Assembly: GCA_030431825.1 (NCBI GenBank)
Contig: JAUIIJ010000031.1
Coordinates: 1-60,937 of the forward strand
DNA: 60,937 nucleotides
Reading direction: 5' to 3'
DNA from: Alphaproteobacteria bacterium
GTDB taxonomy: Bacteria > Pseudomonadota > Alphaproteobacteria > Rhodobacterales > Rhodobacteraceae
Shown: in pieces, positions 9,176 to 18,200 of the stretch
Numbering within the stretch: the first letter of the stretch is position 1
Layout of the letters: every line of letters starts with the position of its first letter
Translations under genes and position numbers: made by a program
Notes under the pieces: model-generated
The model's database searches: none
What the model saw: only the letters and a program-made list of their open reading frames with translations
What the model was told of the DNA's origin: nothing

Positions 9176-10165
9176 ATGCAGACCGAAAACACGACGTCCG
9201 GAACGCTCCTGCCGCTGGCGACCGAACCGCGCAATCCCGGTATCGCGCTGGACATGCGATGGGTGCATTCGGCGCAGGCGAATACCTCGGCCATCGAGCG
9301 CCGGGCCGCGACCCTGCCGGGGCGACGCTCGGTCAAGAAAGCGCATCAGGCCGCCTGGCTGTTGCGCGCCATCAGCTGTATCGACCTGACGACGCTGTCG
9401 GGGGACGATACGGCCGGCCGCGTACAGAGGCTATGCGCCAAGGCACGTCAACCGGTGCGCGAAGACCTGCTTGCCGAGCTTGGCATGCAGGGCCTGACAA
9501 CCGGCGCGGTCTGTGTATACCACGACATGATTGCGCCGGCGGTCCGGGCTCTCGATGGAAGCGGCATTCCCGTCGCGGCGGTCAGCACGGGATTTCCCGC
9601 CGGATTGTCGCCCTTTCACCTGCGCGTAGCGGAGATCGGGGAAAGTGTCGCCGCCGGCGCACGGGAGATCGACATCGTGATTTCCCGGCGCCACGTGCTG
9701 ACCGGAGACTGGCAGTCGCTGCATGATGAGATGAGGACATTTCGCGACGCCTGTGGCGACGCCCATATCAAGGCGATCCTTGCCACCGGCGAACTGGGGA
9801 CGTTGCGCAATGTGGCGCGGGCGAGCCTGGTTTGCATGATGGCCGGGGCCGATTTCATCAAGACCTCGACCGGCAAGGAGAGCGTGAATGCCACGCTGCC
9901 GGTGTCGCTGGTGATGATCCGCGCAATTCGCGATTTTTACCAGCGTACCGGGTATCGGGTGGGCTACAAGCCGGCCGGCGGAATCTCGAAGGCCAAAGAT
10001 GCGCTGGTCTACCTGTCACTGATGAAGGAGGAACTGGGGGACCGCTGGCTCCGACCCGACCTGTTCCGTTTCGGGGCAAGCTCTCTGCTCGGTGATATCG
10101 AGCGCCAGCTGGAACATTACGTGATCGGCGCCTACTCGGCCGGATATCGCCATCCCCTCGGCTGA
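9176..10165 (+). CDS. deoC: Deoxyribose-phosphate aldolase
   Basis: DeoC splits 2-deoxyribose 5-phosphate into glyceraldehyde 3-phosphate and acetaldehyde in deoxynucleoside breakdown. Lys229 in DFIKTSTGKE is the expected Schiff-base lysine and Lys265 in GYKPAGGI the proton-relay lysine. The start chosen is the ATG at 9176 (MQTENTTSG), giving 329 residues with an N-terminal extension compared with the short E. coli enzyme. The longer frame would need a TTG at 9122. It is divergent from the metal importer and 47 bases upstream of an ALDH16-type dehydrogenase that could oxidise the acetaldehyde product. Confidence 0.93.
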   Translation: MQTENTTSGTLLPLATEPRNPGIALDMRWVHSAQANTSAIERRAATLPGRRSVKKAHQAAWLLRAISCIDLTTLSGDDTAGRVQRLCAKARQPVREDLLAELGMQGLTTGAVCVYHDMIAPAVRALDGSGIPVAAVSTGFPAGLSPFHLRVAEIGESVAAGAREIDIVISRRHVLTGDWQSLHDEMRTFRDACGDAHIKAILATGELGTLRNVARASLVCMMAGADFIKTSTGKESVNATLPVSLVMIRAIRDFYQRTGYRVGYKPAGGISKAKDALVYLSLMKEELGDRWLRPDLFRFGASSLLGDIERQLEHYVIGAYSAGYRHPLG

Positions 10166-10212
10166 ACCGCAGGTGGCGGGCGTCGTGCAGTGAGTATTTT
10201 GACAAAGGTGAA

Positions 10213-12552
10213 ATGATGACCGTCAAGGAAATCTTCGAGACCATGGCTTATGGACCGGCCCCGGAGAGTGCCGACGAAGCGCGCAACTGGATCGACGGGC
10301 ATGATGGCGCGTTCGGGCATTTCATCAACGGGGCGTTTACACCGGCACTCGCGGGTTTCGAGAGCCGCAATCCCGCCAGTGGCGCGCGTCTCGCCACCCT
10401 GAGCCAGGCCACGCAGGAGGATGTCGAGGCGGCCGTCACGGCAGCCCGCAAGGCACAGAAGGGATGGGCAAGGCTGGGCGGTCCGGCGCGCGCACGCCAT
10501 CTCTATGCCATTGCGCGGTTGTTGCAGAAACATGGCCGGCTGTTCGCCGTGCTGGAGACGCTGGACAACGGCAAGCCGATCCGCGAAAGCCGCGACATCG
10601 ACATCCCACTGGCGCAGCGTCATTTCCATTACCATGCGGGCATGGCGCAGGTGATGGAGGAGGCCCTTCCCGATGCCGAGCCGATGGGCGTCTGCGGCCA
10701 GATCATCCCGTGGAATTTCCCGTTGCTGATGCTGGCATGGAAGATTGCGCCCGCGCTGGCGATGGGCAACACGGTGGTCCTGAAGCCGGCCGAATATACC
10801 TCTCTGACGGCGCTGTTGTTCGCCGAGATCTGTCAACAGGCCGGATTGCCCGAAGGTGTCGTCAACATCGTGACCGGCGACGGGGCGGTGGGCGAAATGC
10901 TCGTGGCCGCAGAGGTCGACAAGATCGCCTTTACCGGATCGACCGCCGTCGGGCGGCGCATCCGCGAGGCAACGGCGGGGTCGGGCAAGGCATTGACGCT
11001 CGAACTGGGTGGCAAGAGCCCCTATATCGTGTTTGACGATGCCGATCTGGACAGTGCGATCGAGGGGCTGGTGGATGCGATATGGCTGAACCAGGGCCAG
11101 GTCTGCTGTGCCGGGTCGCGGCTGCTGGTTCAGGAGAATATCTCGGCGATGTTCCTTGAGCGGTTGCGCGCGCGGATGGACCGGCTGCGCGTCGGCGATC
11201 CGCTGGACAAGTGTATCGATATCGGCGCGGTGGTGGACCCGGTGCAGCACGCGGCGATTGCGCGCATGGTCGGCGCCAATACCGCAGGCCAGACGCATGT
11301 TGCCGCGGTCGAGATGCCGACAGATGGCTGCTTTTATCCTCCGACACTGATCTCGGGCCTCGCACCGTCGGACGGGCTGATGCAGGAAGAGATATTCGGG
11401 CCGGTGCTGGCGGCGACCACATTTCGCACTCCGGACGAGGCGGTCGGCATCGCCAACAACACGCGTTATGGGCTGGCGGCAACGGTCTGGACCGAGAATA
11501 TCAATCTGGCGCTGGATATCGCACCGAAACTTGCATCGGGGGTGGTGTGGATCAACGCCACCAACCTTTTTGACGCCGCCGCGCCCTTTGGTGGCGTACG
11601 CGAGAGCGGGTTCGGTCGCGAAGGTGGCTGGGAAGGTCTGCGGGCCTATACCCGGCCACGGGGCAAGACGAGGGCCCTCGCCCCCGTCAGGCCGCATGAC
11701 GGGGGCGGAGCGCCGACCGATGCCATCGATCGCACCGCCAAGATGTATATCGGCGGCAAGCAGGCGCGTCCCGACAGCGGATATTCGCAGCCGGTTTACG
11801 GGAAATCCGGTGCCCTGCTCGGTCATGTGGGGCTTGGCAGCCGCAAGGATGTGCGCAATGCGGTCGAGGCGGCGCAGGGCGCGGCGGGCTGGGCCGGATC
11901 CACGGCGCATCTGCGGGCGCAGATCCTGTATTATATCGGGGAAAACCTGTCGGCGCGGGCCGAGGAATTTGCCCGCCGCATCGATGCGATGACCGGAGCG
12001 CGGCAGGGCGCAAAGGAAGTGGAAGCCAGTATCCAGCGCCTGTTTTCGGCGGCGGCCTGGGCGGACAAGTTCGACGGACAAACGGCGGCGGTGCCGATGC
12101 GTGGCGTTGCGCTGGCGATGAAGGAGCCCGTGGGAGTGATTGCCGCGCTCTGCGCCGATGATGCGCCACTGCTCGGGCTGGTCTCGGTGATGGCGCCCGC
12201 CATTGCGATGTGCAATCGCGTGGTTCTCGGCGCAAGTGAACCCTTCCCGCTGGCGGCAACCGATTTCTATCAGGTTCTCGACACGTCCGATGTGCCCGGC
12301 GGCGTGGTCAACATCCTGACCGGGCGGCACGCCGATCTTGCGCCACATATGGCGTCGCATCTGAACGTGGACGCAATGTGGAGTTTTTCCTCGAGTGACC
12401 TGTCCGCCCGGATCGAACGCGAGAGCGCCGGAAACCTCAAGCGTACATGGGTCAACAATGCGCGCAGGACGGATTGGTTCCAGCCGCAAACCGGGCGTTT
12501 CCTGTCGGAAGCAACCGAGGTCAAGACGGTCTGGGTGCCTTACGGCGAATAG
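10213..12552 (+). CDS. ALDH16-type aldehyde dehydrogenase, active domain plus inactive ALDH-like domain
   Basis: This 779-residue protein contains two ALDH folds. The first, residues 1 to about 500, has the full catalytic set: Asn168 in IIPWNFP, Glu264 in LELGGKSP and Cys298 in NQGQVCCAG. The second, from about residue 512 ([10 protein letters not shown]), keeps ALDH-like segments ([26 protein letters not shown]) but has no GQxC catalytic cysteine. This is the architecture of the ALDH16 family, whose bacterial members (structurally studied in the roseobacter Loktanella) are active, while the mammalian protein lost the cysteine. The ATG at 10213 is preceded by AAAGGTG. Directly after deoC, a role in oxidising acetaldehyde or another aldehyde is inferred. 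Confidence 0.9.
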   Translation: MMTVKEIFETMAYGPAPESADEARNWIDGHDGAFGHFINGAFTPALAGFESRNPASGARLATLSQATQEDVEAAVTAARKAQKGWARLGGPARARHLYAIARLLQKHGRLFAVLETLDNGKPIRESRDIDIPLAQRHFHYHAGMAQVMEEALPDAEPMGVCGQIIPWNFPLLMLAWKIAPALAMGNTVVLKPAEYTSLTALLFAEICQQAGLPEGVVNIVTGDGAVGEMLVAAEVDKIAFTGSTAVGRRIREATAGSGKALTLELGGKSPYIVFDDADLDSAIEGLVDAIWLNQGQVCCAGSRLLVQENISAMFLERLRARMDRLRVGDPLDKCIDIGAVVDPVQHAAIARMVGANTAGQTHVAAVEMPTDGCFYPPTLISGLAPSDGLMQEEIFGPVLAATTFRTPDEAVGIANNTRYGLAATVWTENINLALDIAPKLASGVVWINATNLFDAAAPFGGVRESGFGREGGWEGLRAYTRPRGKTRALAPVRPHDGGGAPTDAIDRTAKMYIGGKQARPDSGYSQPVYGKSGALLGHVGLGSRKDVRNAVEAAQGAAGWAGSTAHLRAQILYYIGENLSARAEEFARRIDAMTGARQGAKEVEASIQRLFSAAAWADKFDGQTAAVPMRGVALAMKEPVGVIAALCADDAPLLGLVSVMAPAIAMCNRVVLGASEPFPLAATDFYQVLDTSDVPGGVVNILTGRHADLAPHMASHLNVDAMWSFSSSDLSARIERESAGNLKRTWVNNARRTDWFQPQTGRFLSEATEVKTVWVPYGE

Positions 12553-12571
12553 GGCGTTTCGCGGCAACGCC
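12553..12571 (+). terminator. Hairpin after the ALDH16 gene
   Basis: GGCGTT and AACGCC form a six-base stem around a seven-base loop immediately after the stop codon, where the two transcription units converge. There is no T-run, so termination ability is uncertain. Confidence 0.3.
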
Positions 12572-12651
12572 GAAGTATCCAAGGCCGCCCGAAATCAGCG
12601 GTCCCAATGCCTCGGGTGATGCCGGATGTTTCAAGTCGATCGCGAAACGCT

Positions 12652-13965
12652 TTAGTTTACCGTATCGGTCAGACCAACGGGTTGCCCCACCACCACGAAT
12701 TGCAAACCCTCGGGGTCGAGCAGTTCGGCGGCAACCCGGTTCACATCCTCGACCGTGACGGCATTGATCTGGTCATTTCGGGTGGCGATGTAGTCGGCGG
12801 GCAGCCCCTCCATCTGCATGCCGGTCAGGATACGCGCGATCGGGCCATTGCCATCAAACCGCAACGGGTAGGCGCCCGTCAGATAGGTCTTGGCGTCTTC
12901 GACCTCTTGCGCGCTGATCCCTTCGCTGGCGACCTGTTCCCATTCCGCACGGATCACGTCGATCGCCTCGGCGATCCGATCATTGCCCGAGGCCACACTG
13001 CCCAGATAGACCGCCGCGAGGTCGCGCGGGGCGAGGTATGAATAGACACCATAGGTAAGGCCGCGTTTTTCACGCACCTCTTGCATCAGCCGGCTTTCGA
13101 ACGAGCCGCTGCCCAGAACCTCGTTGAGCACATAGGCCGCGAAAAAATCCGGGGCCATGCGGTCGATGCCGTCCTGTGCAAACACGGCGACCGATTGAGG
13201 CGTGTCGAACTCGACCACCTTGACACCGCCGGGAATGGTGACATCCGCCGATCCGGGCAGCGGTGCGCCGGTTTCGGGAAGGTCGGCCAGCAGGCTGTCC
13301 AGCACCTCGCCCAGTTCTTCGGGAGTGATATCGCCCACGGCGGACACATAGAGGCGGTCCCGTGCGAACACCGCCGAATGGACGGCGACAATGTCGTCCC
13401 GGCTGAGCGCGGAAACCGACTCGACGGTGCCTTCGCCATCCGATCCATAGGGGTGATCGCCGTAGATCAGGGCGTTCAGCGTGGCGCGCGCGATGTCGTT
13501 CGGGTCCTTGGACGCGGATTCGCGGCCGGCAATGACCTGGGCCCGCACGCGCTCGATCGCCTCGGGGTCGAAACGCGGTTCATGGATGGCATCGCGCAGC
13601 AGCGCCAGCGCCTCGTCGCGGTTCTCGCTCAGGAAACGCGCCGAAACAGCGACCGCATCGTCGGTCGCTTCATAGCGGAACGACGCGGCCAGCGCCTCGA
13701 TCGCGCGGGCATGCGCGCGCGCATCCAGCTCGCCCGCCCCTTCCTCGATCAATGCCGTCATCAGATAGACCGCGCCGCGCTTGTCCGGTGCGTCCAGCGA
13801 CATGCCGCCGCGAAACCGCACCTCCAGCGCCGTGAAGGGGATGCTGTGATCCTCGACAAGCCAGGCGTTGATACCGGCAGGGCTGGTCACTTCCTGCACC
13901 TTGACTTCGGCCAGGGCCGGCAGGGCCAGAAACACCGCGAAAAGGGCTGCGAACGCGCGCATCAT
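12652..13965 (-). CDS. M16 peptidase-family protein without zinc motif (inactive subunit)
   Basis: This 437-residue M16 (pitrilysin/processing-peptidase) family protein has an apparent signal peptide (MMRAFAALFAVFLALPALA). The region that should hold the HxxEH zinc motif reads RGAVYLMTALIEEGAGEL, so the catalytic His and Glu residues are absent. The substrate-binding segment KRGLTYGVYSYL is kept. Paired with the active M16 gene just upstream (four-base ATGA overlap), it fits the non-catalytic partner of a heterodimeric periplasmic peptidase. This parallels alpha and beta subunits of mitochondrial processing peptidase. It is the last gene of a minus-strand operon. Confidence 0.9.
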   Translation of the reverse strand: MMRAFAALFAVFLALPALAEVKVQEVTSPAGINAWLVEDHSIPFTALEVRFRGGMSLDAPDKRGAVYLMTALIEEGAGELDARAHARAIEALAASFRYEATDDAVAVSARFLSENRDEALALLRDAIHEPRFDPEAIERVRAQVIAGRESASKDPNDIARATLNALIYGDHPYGSDGEGTVESVSALSRDDIVAVHSAVFARDRLYVSAVGDITPEELGEVLDSLLADLPETGAPLPGSADVTIPGGVKVVEFDTPQSVAVFAQDGIDRMAPDFFAAYVLNEVLGSGSFESRLMQEVREKRGLTYGVYSYLAPRDLAAVYLGSVASGNDRIAEAIDVIRAEWEQVASEGISAQEVEDAKTYLTGAYPLRFDGNGPIARILTGMQMEGLPADYIATRNDQINAVTVEDVNRVAAELLDPEGLQFVVVGQPVGLTDTVN

Positions 13966-15317
13966 TGGGTTACCTCGTCATTCTGCATCAACCAGCCGGT
14001 CACCGAGGCCTCGGGGCGAAACACCTCGCGCGCCGCAGCCATGATCTCGTCCGGTGTCACCGCCTGCAGGATGCCGGGCCATGCCTGTATGTCTTGGATG
14101 GTCAACCCGCTGGTGAGACCGCGCCCATAGCGGTTGGCGATCCCGTCCACATTGTCACGCGCATAGATCTGCGAGGCGCGCAGCTGCATCTTGATCCGGT
14201 CAAGCTGCTCTTCATCCACTCCCGTGCGCATGAACTCGGCAATCGTCTCGTCCAGCGCCGCTTCTGCGTCCTGAAGCGAAACGCCACTGGCGGGCACGAT
14301 CACCAGGTCGAAAGTGGTGTCGTCCAGCGACGTGCCACCATAATAAGCCCCGGTATAGACGGCCAGTTTCCGCTCGAACTGCAGCTTTTCAGCCAGGAAC
14401 GAGGTCGTCCCGTTGCCCAGGATTTCGGACAGCAGCACCAGTGCCGCCGCCTTTTCCTGCCCACCGCTGTCACGTTCGGACGCAAGGTAGGATCGCGAGA
14501 CATAGGGCTGGGCCACCCGCGCGTCCTTGAATGTCAGACGCCGTTCCGAAGTTTGCGGCGGTTCCTGCGATCTGACGCGTTCGGGCAGATCGGGGTTGGC
14601 GGGAAGAACGCCATAATATTTCTCGGCCAGTTTCCTGACCTCATCAGGATCGGCATCCCCCGACACCACGAGAATCGCGTTATTCGGCGCATAGTGGGTG
14701 CGATAGAAAGACAGGGCATCCTCAAGGCTCAGTTCTTCCATCTCGTGTTTCCAGCCGATGACGGGCACACCGTAACGATGGTTCAGATACTGCGCCGCTT
14801 GCATCTGTTCATTGAACAATGCGCCGGGATTGTTTTCGACCCGCATGTTGCGTTCTTCGAGAATGACATCACGCTCGGTCAGGATGTCCTGTTCGGCCAG
14901 TTGCAGGTTGACCATGCGATCGGCTTCCATCTGCATCATCAACTCGAGCCGGTCCGCCGCAACCCGTTGGAAATATGCGGTGTAGTCATTGCTGGTAAAA
15001 GCGTTGTCCTGACCACCATTGGCCGCAACCACTGCCGAGAATTCACCCGGTTTCAGGGTTTCCGTCCCCTTGAACAGCAAATGTTCCAGGAAATGGGCCA
15101 CGCCCGAAGCGCCGACCGGTTCATCCGCCGACCCCGCCCTGTACCACACCATATGCTGCACGACCGGGGCCCGGTGATCCTCGATCACCACCACCTGCAT
15201 GCCGTTGTCCAGTTCGAAACTGGTTACGGCATCCTCGATATCACCCGAGGCAACCGGAGCGGCGATCAGGCCGGTCAGCGCGACAAGAGCGGACAGAATG
15301 GATAGTCGACGCACCAT
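13962..15317 (-). CDS. M16 zinc metallopeptidase (active subunit)
   Basis: This 451-residue M16B peptidase has the inverted zinc motif HFLEH (His75, His79, with Glu78 as catalytic base) and the downstream glutamate in VILEERNMR near residue 155. The start at 15317 (MVRRLSILSALVALTG) gives a signal peptide, so it probably acts in the periplasm. The longer frame to 15401 adds 28 atypical residues. It overlaps the inactive partner gene by four bases. The substrate is unknown. Position next to lspA and a DUF3035 lipoprotein suggests cell-envelope quality control, which is inference. Confidence 0.92.
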   Translation of the reverse strand: MVRRLSILSALVALTGLIAAPVASGDIEDAVTSFELDNGMQVVVIEDHRAPVVQHMVWYRAGSADEPVGASGVAHFLEHLLFKGTETLKPGEFSAVVAANGGQDNAFTSNDYTAYFQRVAADRLELMMQMEADRMVNLQLAEQDILTERDVILEERNMRVENNPGALFNEQMQAAQYLNHRYGVPVIGWKHEMEELSLEDALSFYRTHYAPNNAILVVSGDADPDEVRKLAEKYYGVLPANPDLPERVRSQEPPQTSERRLTFKDARVAQPYVSRSYLASERDSGGQEKAAALVLLSEILGNGTTSFLAEKLQFERKLAVYTGAYYGGTSLDDTTFDLVIVPASGVSLQDAEAALDETIAEFMRTGVDEEQLDRIKMQLRASQIYARDNVDGIANRYGRGLTSGLTIQDIQAWPGILQAVTPDEIMAAAREVFRPEASVTGWLMQNDEVTQ

Positions 15318-15421
15318 GAGGCACCCTCCGAAATTTACCGCACTACCTACGGTCGGGGCGGCGCCGTTCAAGACGCCATTGCAAAAAAGTGAGCGGCCCA
15401 CCCGGATCGCGTAAGGGGCGA

Positions 15422-15934
15422 TCAGTCCGACGCCGGCGCCGTCGGCGTTTCACGACCGGAGCGGCGGAATGTTTCATTGATCGGGTAAGGGTCGATGGAC
15501 TGTCGGCGATAGGCCTGGCTGTAACGGTCCACCGGGAACAGCTTGAACCCGCTCCAGCGCGCCTGTCGTTTCCGGAACTCCGCGTCCTGCTCCGCAAGCT
15601 CCTGGCGCGTGTTGGGCGGGACGCCATAGCGGCTGGCGCTGGCAACGAGGGCACCATCCGACGCCGGAATGCCGCCGGTCGGGTCAAGAGCGGACGGTCG
15701 CCCGCCGAGCGCCTCGACCGCGTCCGCGCGGGGATTCTGATCGACAAGATTGCCGCCCCCCGGCGTAGGTGCCGGCAACACGTCATAGTCCCGCGGCGCG
15801 GTAAGGGGTTTGACCGGGACCACCATGAATTCGTCCGGGCCTTCCGAATTGCTCCGGATGTCGTGAAGCGGCTTGTTGCTGCATCCCAGCACGCCGACAC
15901 TCAATCCAACTAAAAGAACCTGCGCTATCCGCAC
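15422..15934 (-). CDS. DUF3035 outer-membrane lipoprotein (BamF-like)
   Basis: This 170-residue lipoprotein starts at GTG (15934) behind a clear GGAG. The N-terminus is a lipoprotein signal with the lipobox VLGC (Cys at about residue 18) followed by SNKPLHD. Sequences of this kind with PNTRQELAEQDAEFRKRQ and the C-terminal FKLFPVDRYSQAYR region are DUF3035 proteins of Rhodobacterales. DUF3035 proteins have been reported as an accessory lipoprotein (BamF) of the outer-membrane beta-barrel assembly complex in alphaproteobacteria. That assignment is from family knowledge. It lies directly downstream of lspA, the peptidase that would process it. Confidence 0.8.
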   Translation of the reverse strand: MRIAQVLLVGLSVGVLGCSNKPLHDIRSNSEGPDEFMVVPVKPLTAPRDYDVLPAPTPGGGNLVDQNPRADAVEALGGRPSALDPTGGIPASDGALVASASRYGVPPNTRQELAEQDAEFRKRQARWSGFKLFPVDRYSQAYRRQSIDPYPINETFRRSGRETPTAPASD

Positions 15935-15972
15935 CGGTCATCTCCTGCCTGTTTCACTGGTGTCTACCCCAT

Positions 15973-16473
15973 TCATCCCCTGGGGTCACGCAATGATTTC
16001 TGTTGCCCGCGACCCTCGAACACGACCAGGCCGACAGCCCCGATGAAGATGAGCACATCCGCGAGATTGAAGACAAAGGGATTGTCAAGGCCACAACAGG
16101 ACATGTTCAGGAAATCAAGCACATAGCCATAGACCAGCCGGTCGAACACATTGCCGAGCGCACCACCGATCAACAGGCCCGCGAAAATCTGCATGATCGC
16201 ACTGCGCGGATGATATCGCCGCACCCACAGCCAGACCGCCGCGATCACCGCCACCGAGAATACGATCAGCAGCCAGCGCGCGAGTTCGGACTCTCCCTCG
16301 AACAGACCGAAATTGATGCCGGTGTTCTCGCCATAGCGAAAGTTCAGCACTGGCGGCAGAACGTCGATCGCCAACCGCCGCGACAGTTCCATGCCATGTA
16401 CAACGACGTACTTGCTGACCTGATCTGTCGCAAAGGCCAGCAATGTGGCACCGATCAAAAAACGCTGTGTCAT
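15973..16473 (-). CDS. lspA: Lipoprotein signal peptidase II
   Basis: This 166-residue inner-membrane aspartyl protease cleaves lipoprotein signal peptides. It has four hydrophobic helices and both catalytic-Asp motifs: [19 protein letters not shown], then [11 protein letters not shown]. It begins three bases after the purH stop and is followed by a lipoprotein gene, so it is part of the same minus-strand operon. Length is normal for the family. Confidence 0.95.
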   Translation of the reverse strand: MTQRFLIGATLLAFATDQVSKYVVVHGMELSRRLAIDVLPPVLNFRYGENTGINFGLFEGESELARWLLIVFSVAVIAAVWLWVRRYHPRSAIMQIFAGLLIGGALGNVFDRLVYGYVLDFLNMSCCGLDNPFVFNLADVLIFIGAVGLVVFEGRGQQKSLRDPRG

Positions 16474-16476
16474 GCC

Positions 16477-18066
16477 TCAGTGCCGGAAATGGCGCATGCC
16501 GGTAAAGACCATCGCCAGCCCGGCCTCGTCCGCCGCGGAAATCACCTCGTCATCGCGCATCGAGCCACCGGGCTGGATCAGCGCCGTGGCACCGGCCTCG
16601 GCCGCCGTGATCAGCCCGTCGGCAAAGGGAAAGAACGCATCGGAGGCAACCACCGATCCACGGGTCAGCGGTGCGTCGAGCTTCAGCGCATCGGCCATGT
16701 CCTGCGCCTTGCGCGCCGCGATCCGCGTGCTGTCCACACGGCTCATCTGTCCGGCGCCGACACCGACGGTGGCGCCATCCTTCACATAGATGATGGCGTT
16801 GGATTTCACATGCTTGGCGACGACCCACGCGAACATCAGGTCGTTCAGTTCCTGTTCGCTCGGGGCGCGCTTGGTCACCACTTTCAGATCGTCGCGCGTG
16901 ATATGGCCCGTGTCCTTGTCCTGCACCAGCATCCCGCCCGACACCTGCTTGTAGGCAAGCGCGGCCGCCCGCGGATCGGCCAGTGCTCCGGTGGTCAGCA
17001 GGCGCAGGTTCTTTTTCGCGGCAAAAACCTCCTTCGCGGCGTCATCGGCACCGGGGGCGATGACGACCTCGGTAAAGATATTGACGATCTCTTCCGCCGT
17101 CGCGCCATCAAGAGGCTGGTTGAGCGCGATGATGCCGCCGAATGCGCTGGTGCGGTCACAGTCGAACGCGCGCTGATAGGCCTGCTTCAATGTGTCCCCA
17201 CGCGCCACGCCACAGGGGTTGGCATGCTTGATGATCGCACAGGCCGGCCCGTGTTCGGGCGCGAATTCGCTGACCAGTTCGAACGCCGCATCCGTATCGT
17301 TGATATTGTTATAGGACAGTTCCTTGCCCTGGTGCTGGGTCGCGCTGGCGACGCCGGGCCGGTCGGTGCCATCGGTGTAGAAGGCGGCTCTCTGGTGCGG
17401 GTTCTCGCCATAGCGCAGGGATTGCGCCAGCTCGCCCTTGATCACGCGGCGGCGCGGGGTTTCGATTCCGACGGCACCGGCCATCCAGGTGCTGACGGCG
17501 GCGTCATAGGCACCGGTTCGCGCATAGGCGATCTGCGCCAGCTGGCGGCGGAACGCATCGCTGGTGGCCCCGCCATTGGCGTCCATATCCGCCAGCAGCG
17601 CCTCGTAATCCGCGGTATCGACCACCACGGAAACGAACTTGTGGTTCTTGGCCGCGGCCCGGATCATCGCCGGGCCACCGATGTCGATATTCTCGATGCA
17701 GGTGTCATAGTCGGCGCCGCCGGCGACCGTGGCCTCGAAGGGGTAGAGGTTCACCACCAGCAGGTCGATCGGATTGATCACATGCTCTTCCATCGCCGCC
17801 ACATGTGCCGGATTGTCCCGCAGCGCCAGCAAGCCACCATGCACCATCGGGTGCAGCGTCTTGACACGACCATCCATCATCTCGGGAAAGCCGGTGACCT
17901 CGGAAACGTCGAGCACTTCGAGCCCGGCGTTGCGCAACGTCTGGGCCGTGCCCCCGGTACTCAGCAATTCGACTCCGCGTTCAACCAGTGCCTTGCCCAG
18001 ATCGACAAGCCCGGATTTGTCGGAAACAGAGAGCAAGGCGCGGCGGATTGGTCGAAGGTCGGTCAT
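16477..18066 (-). CDS. purH: Bifunctional AICAR formyltransferase / IMP cyclohydrolase
   Basis: This 529-residue PurH catalyses the last two steps of de novo purine synthesis, from AICAR to IMP. The N-terminal MGS-like cyclohydrolase domain ([38 protein letters not shown]) is followed from about residue 200 by the transformylase domain with [16 protein letters not shown] and [11 protein letters not shown]. The start ATG at 18066 matches the family N-terminus. It is closely followed by lspA. A 134-base gap to the heparinase gene upstream may hold its own promoter, but no clear one is visible. Confidence 0.97.
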   Translation of the reverse strand: MTDLRPIRRALLSVSDKSGLVDLGKALVERGVELLSTGGTAQTLRNAGLEVLDVSEVTGFPEMMDGRVKTLHPMVHGGLLALRDNPAHVAAMEEHVINPIDLLVVNLYPFEATVAGGADYDTCIENIDIGGPAMIRAAAKNHKFVSVVVDTADYEALLADMDANGGATSDAFRRQLAQIAYARTGAYDAAVSTWMAGAVGIETPRRRVIKGELAQSLRYGENPHQRAAFYTDGTDRPGVASATQHQGKELSYNNINDTDAAFELVSEFAPEHGPACAIIKHANPCGVARGDTLKQAYQRAFDCDRTSAFGGIIALNQPLDGATAEEIVNIFTEVVIAPGADDAAKEVFAAKKNLRLLTTGALADPRAAALAYKQVSGGMLVQDKDTGHITRDDLKVVTKRAPSEQELNDLMFAWVVAKHVKSNAIIYVKDGATVGVGAGQMSRVDSTRIAARKAQDMADALKLDAPLTRGSVVASDAFFPFADGLITAAEAGATALIQPGGSMRDDEVISAADEAGLAMVFTGMRHFRH

Positions 18067-18200
18067 GACAGGTCCTGAATATGATGACTGTTAGGCGCGG
18101 CATAATCCAATTTCCTGCGGGATAGAACCGTGGATTTCAAACGCAACGGGATTCTGCCGTCCGGGCCGGCCACGGCGGCGGGAATGCCCGCCAGCCGCGC

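Noticed and set aside
10132..12582. 816-codon open frame antisense to the ALDH16 gene
   Set aside because: High-GC genes give long open frames on the other strand. The translation is Arg/His/Gly-rich with no recognisable motif, while the plus-strand ALDH is fully conserved.
16003..18078. 691-codon frame antisense to purH and lspA
   Set aside because: Same shadow effect. The predicted protein has no motif, and both real genes on the minus strand are unmistakable.
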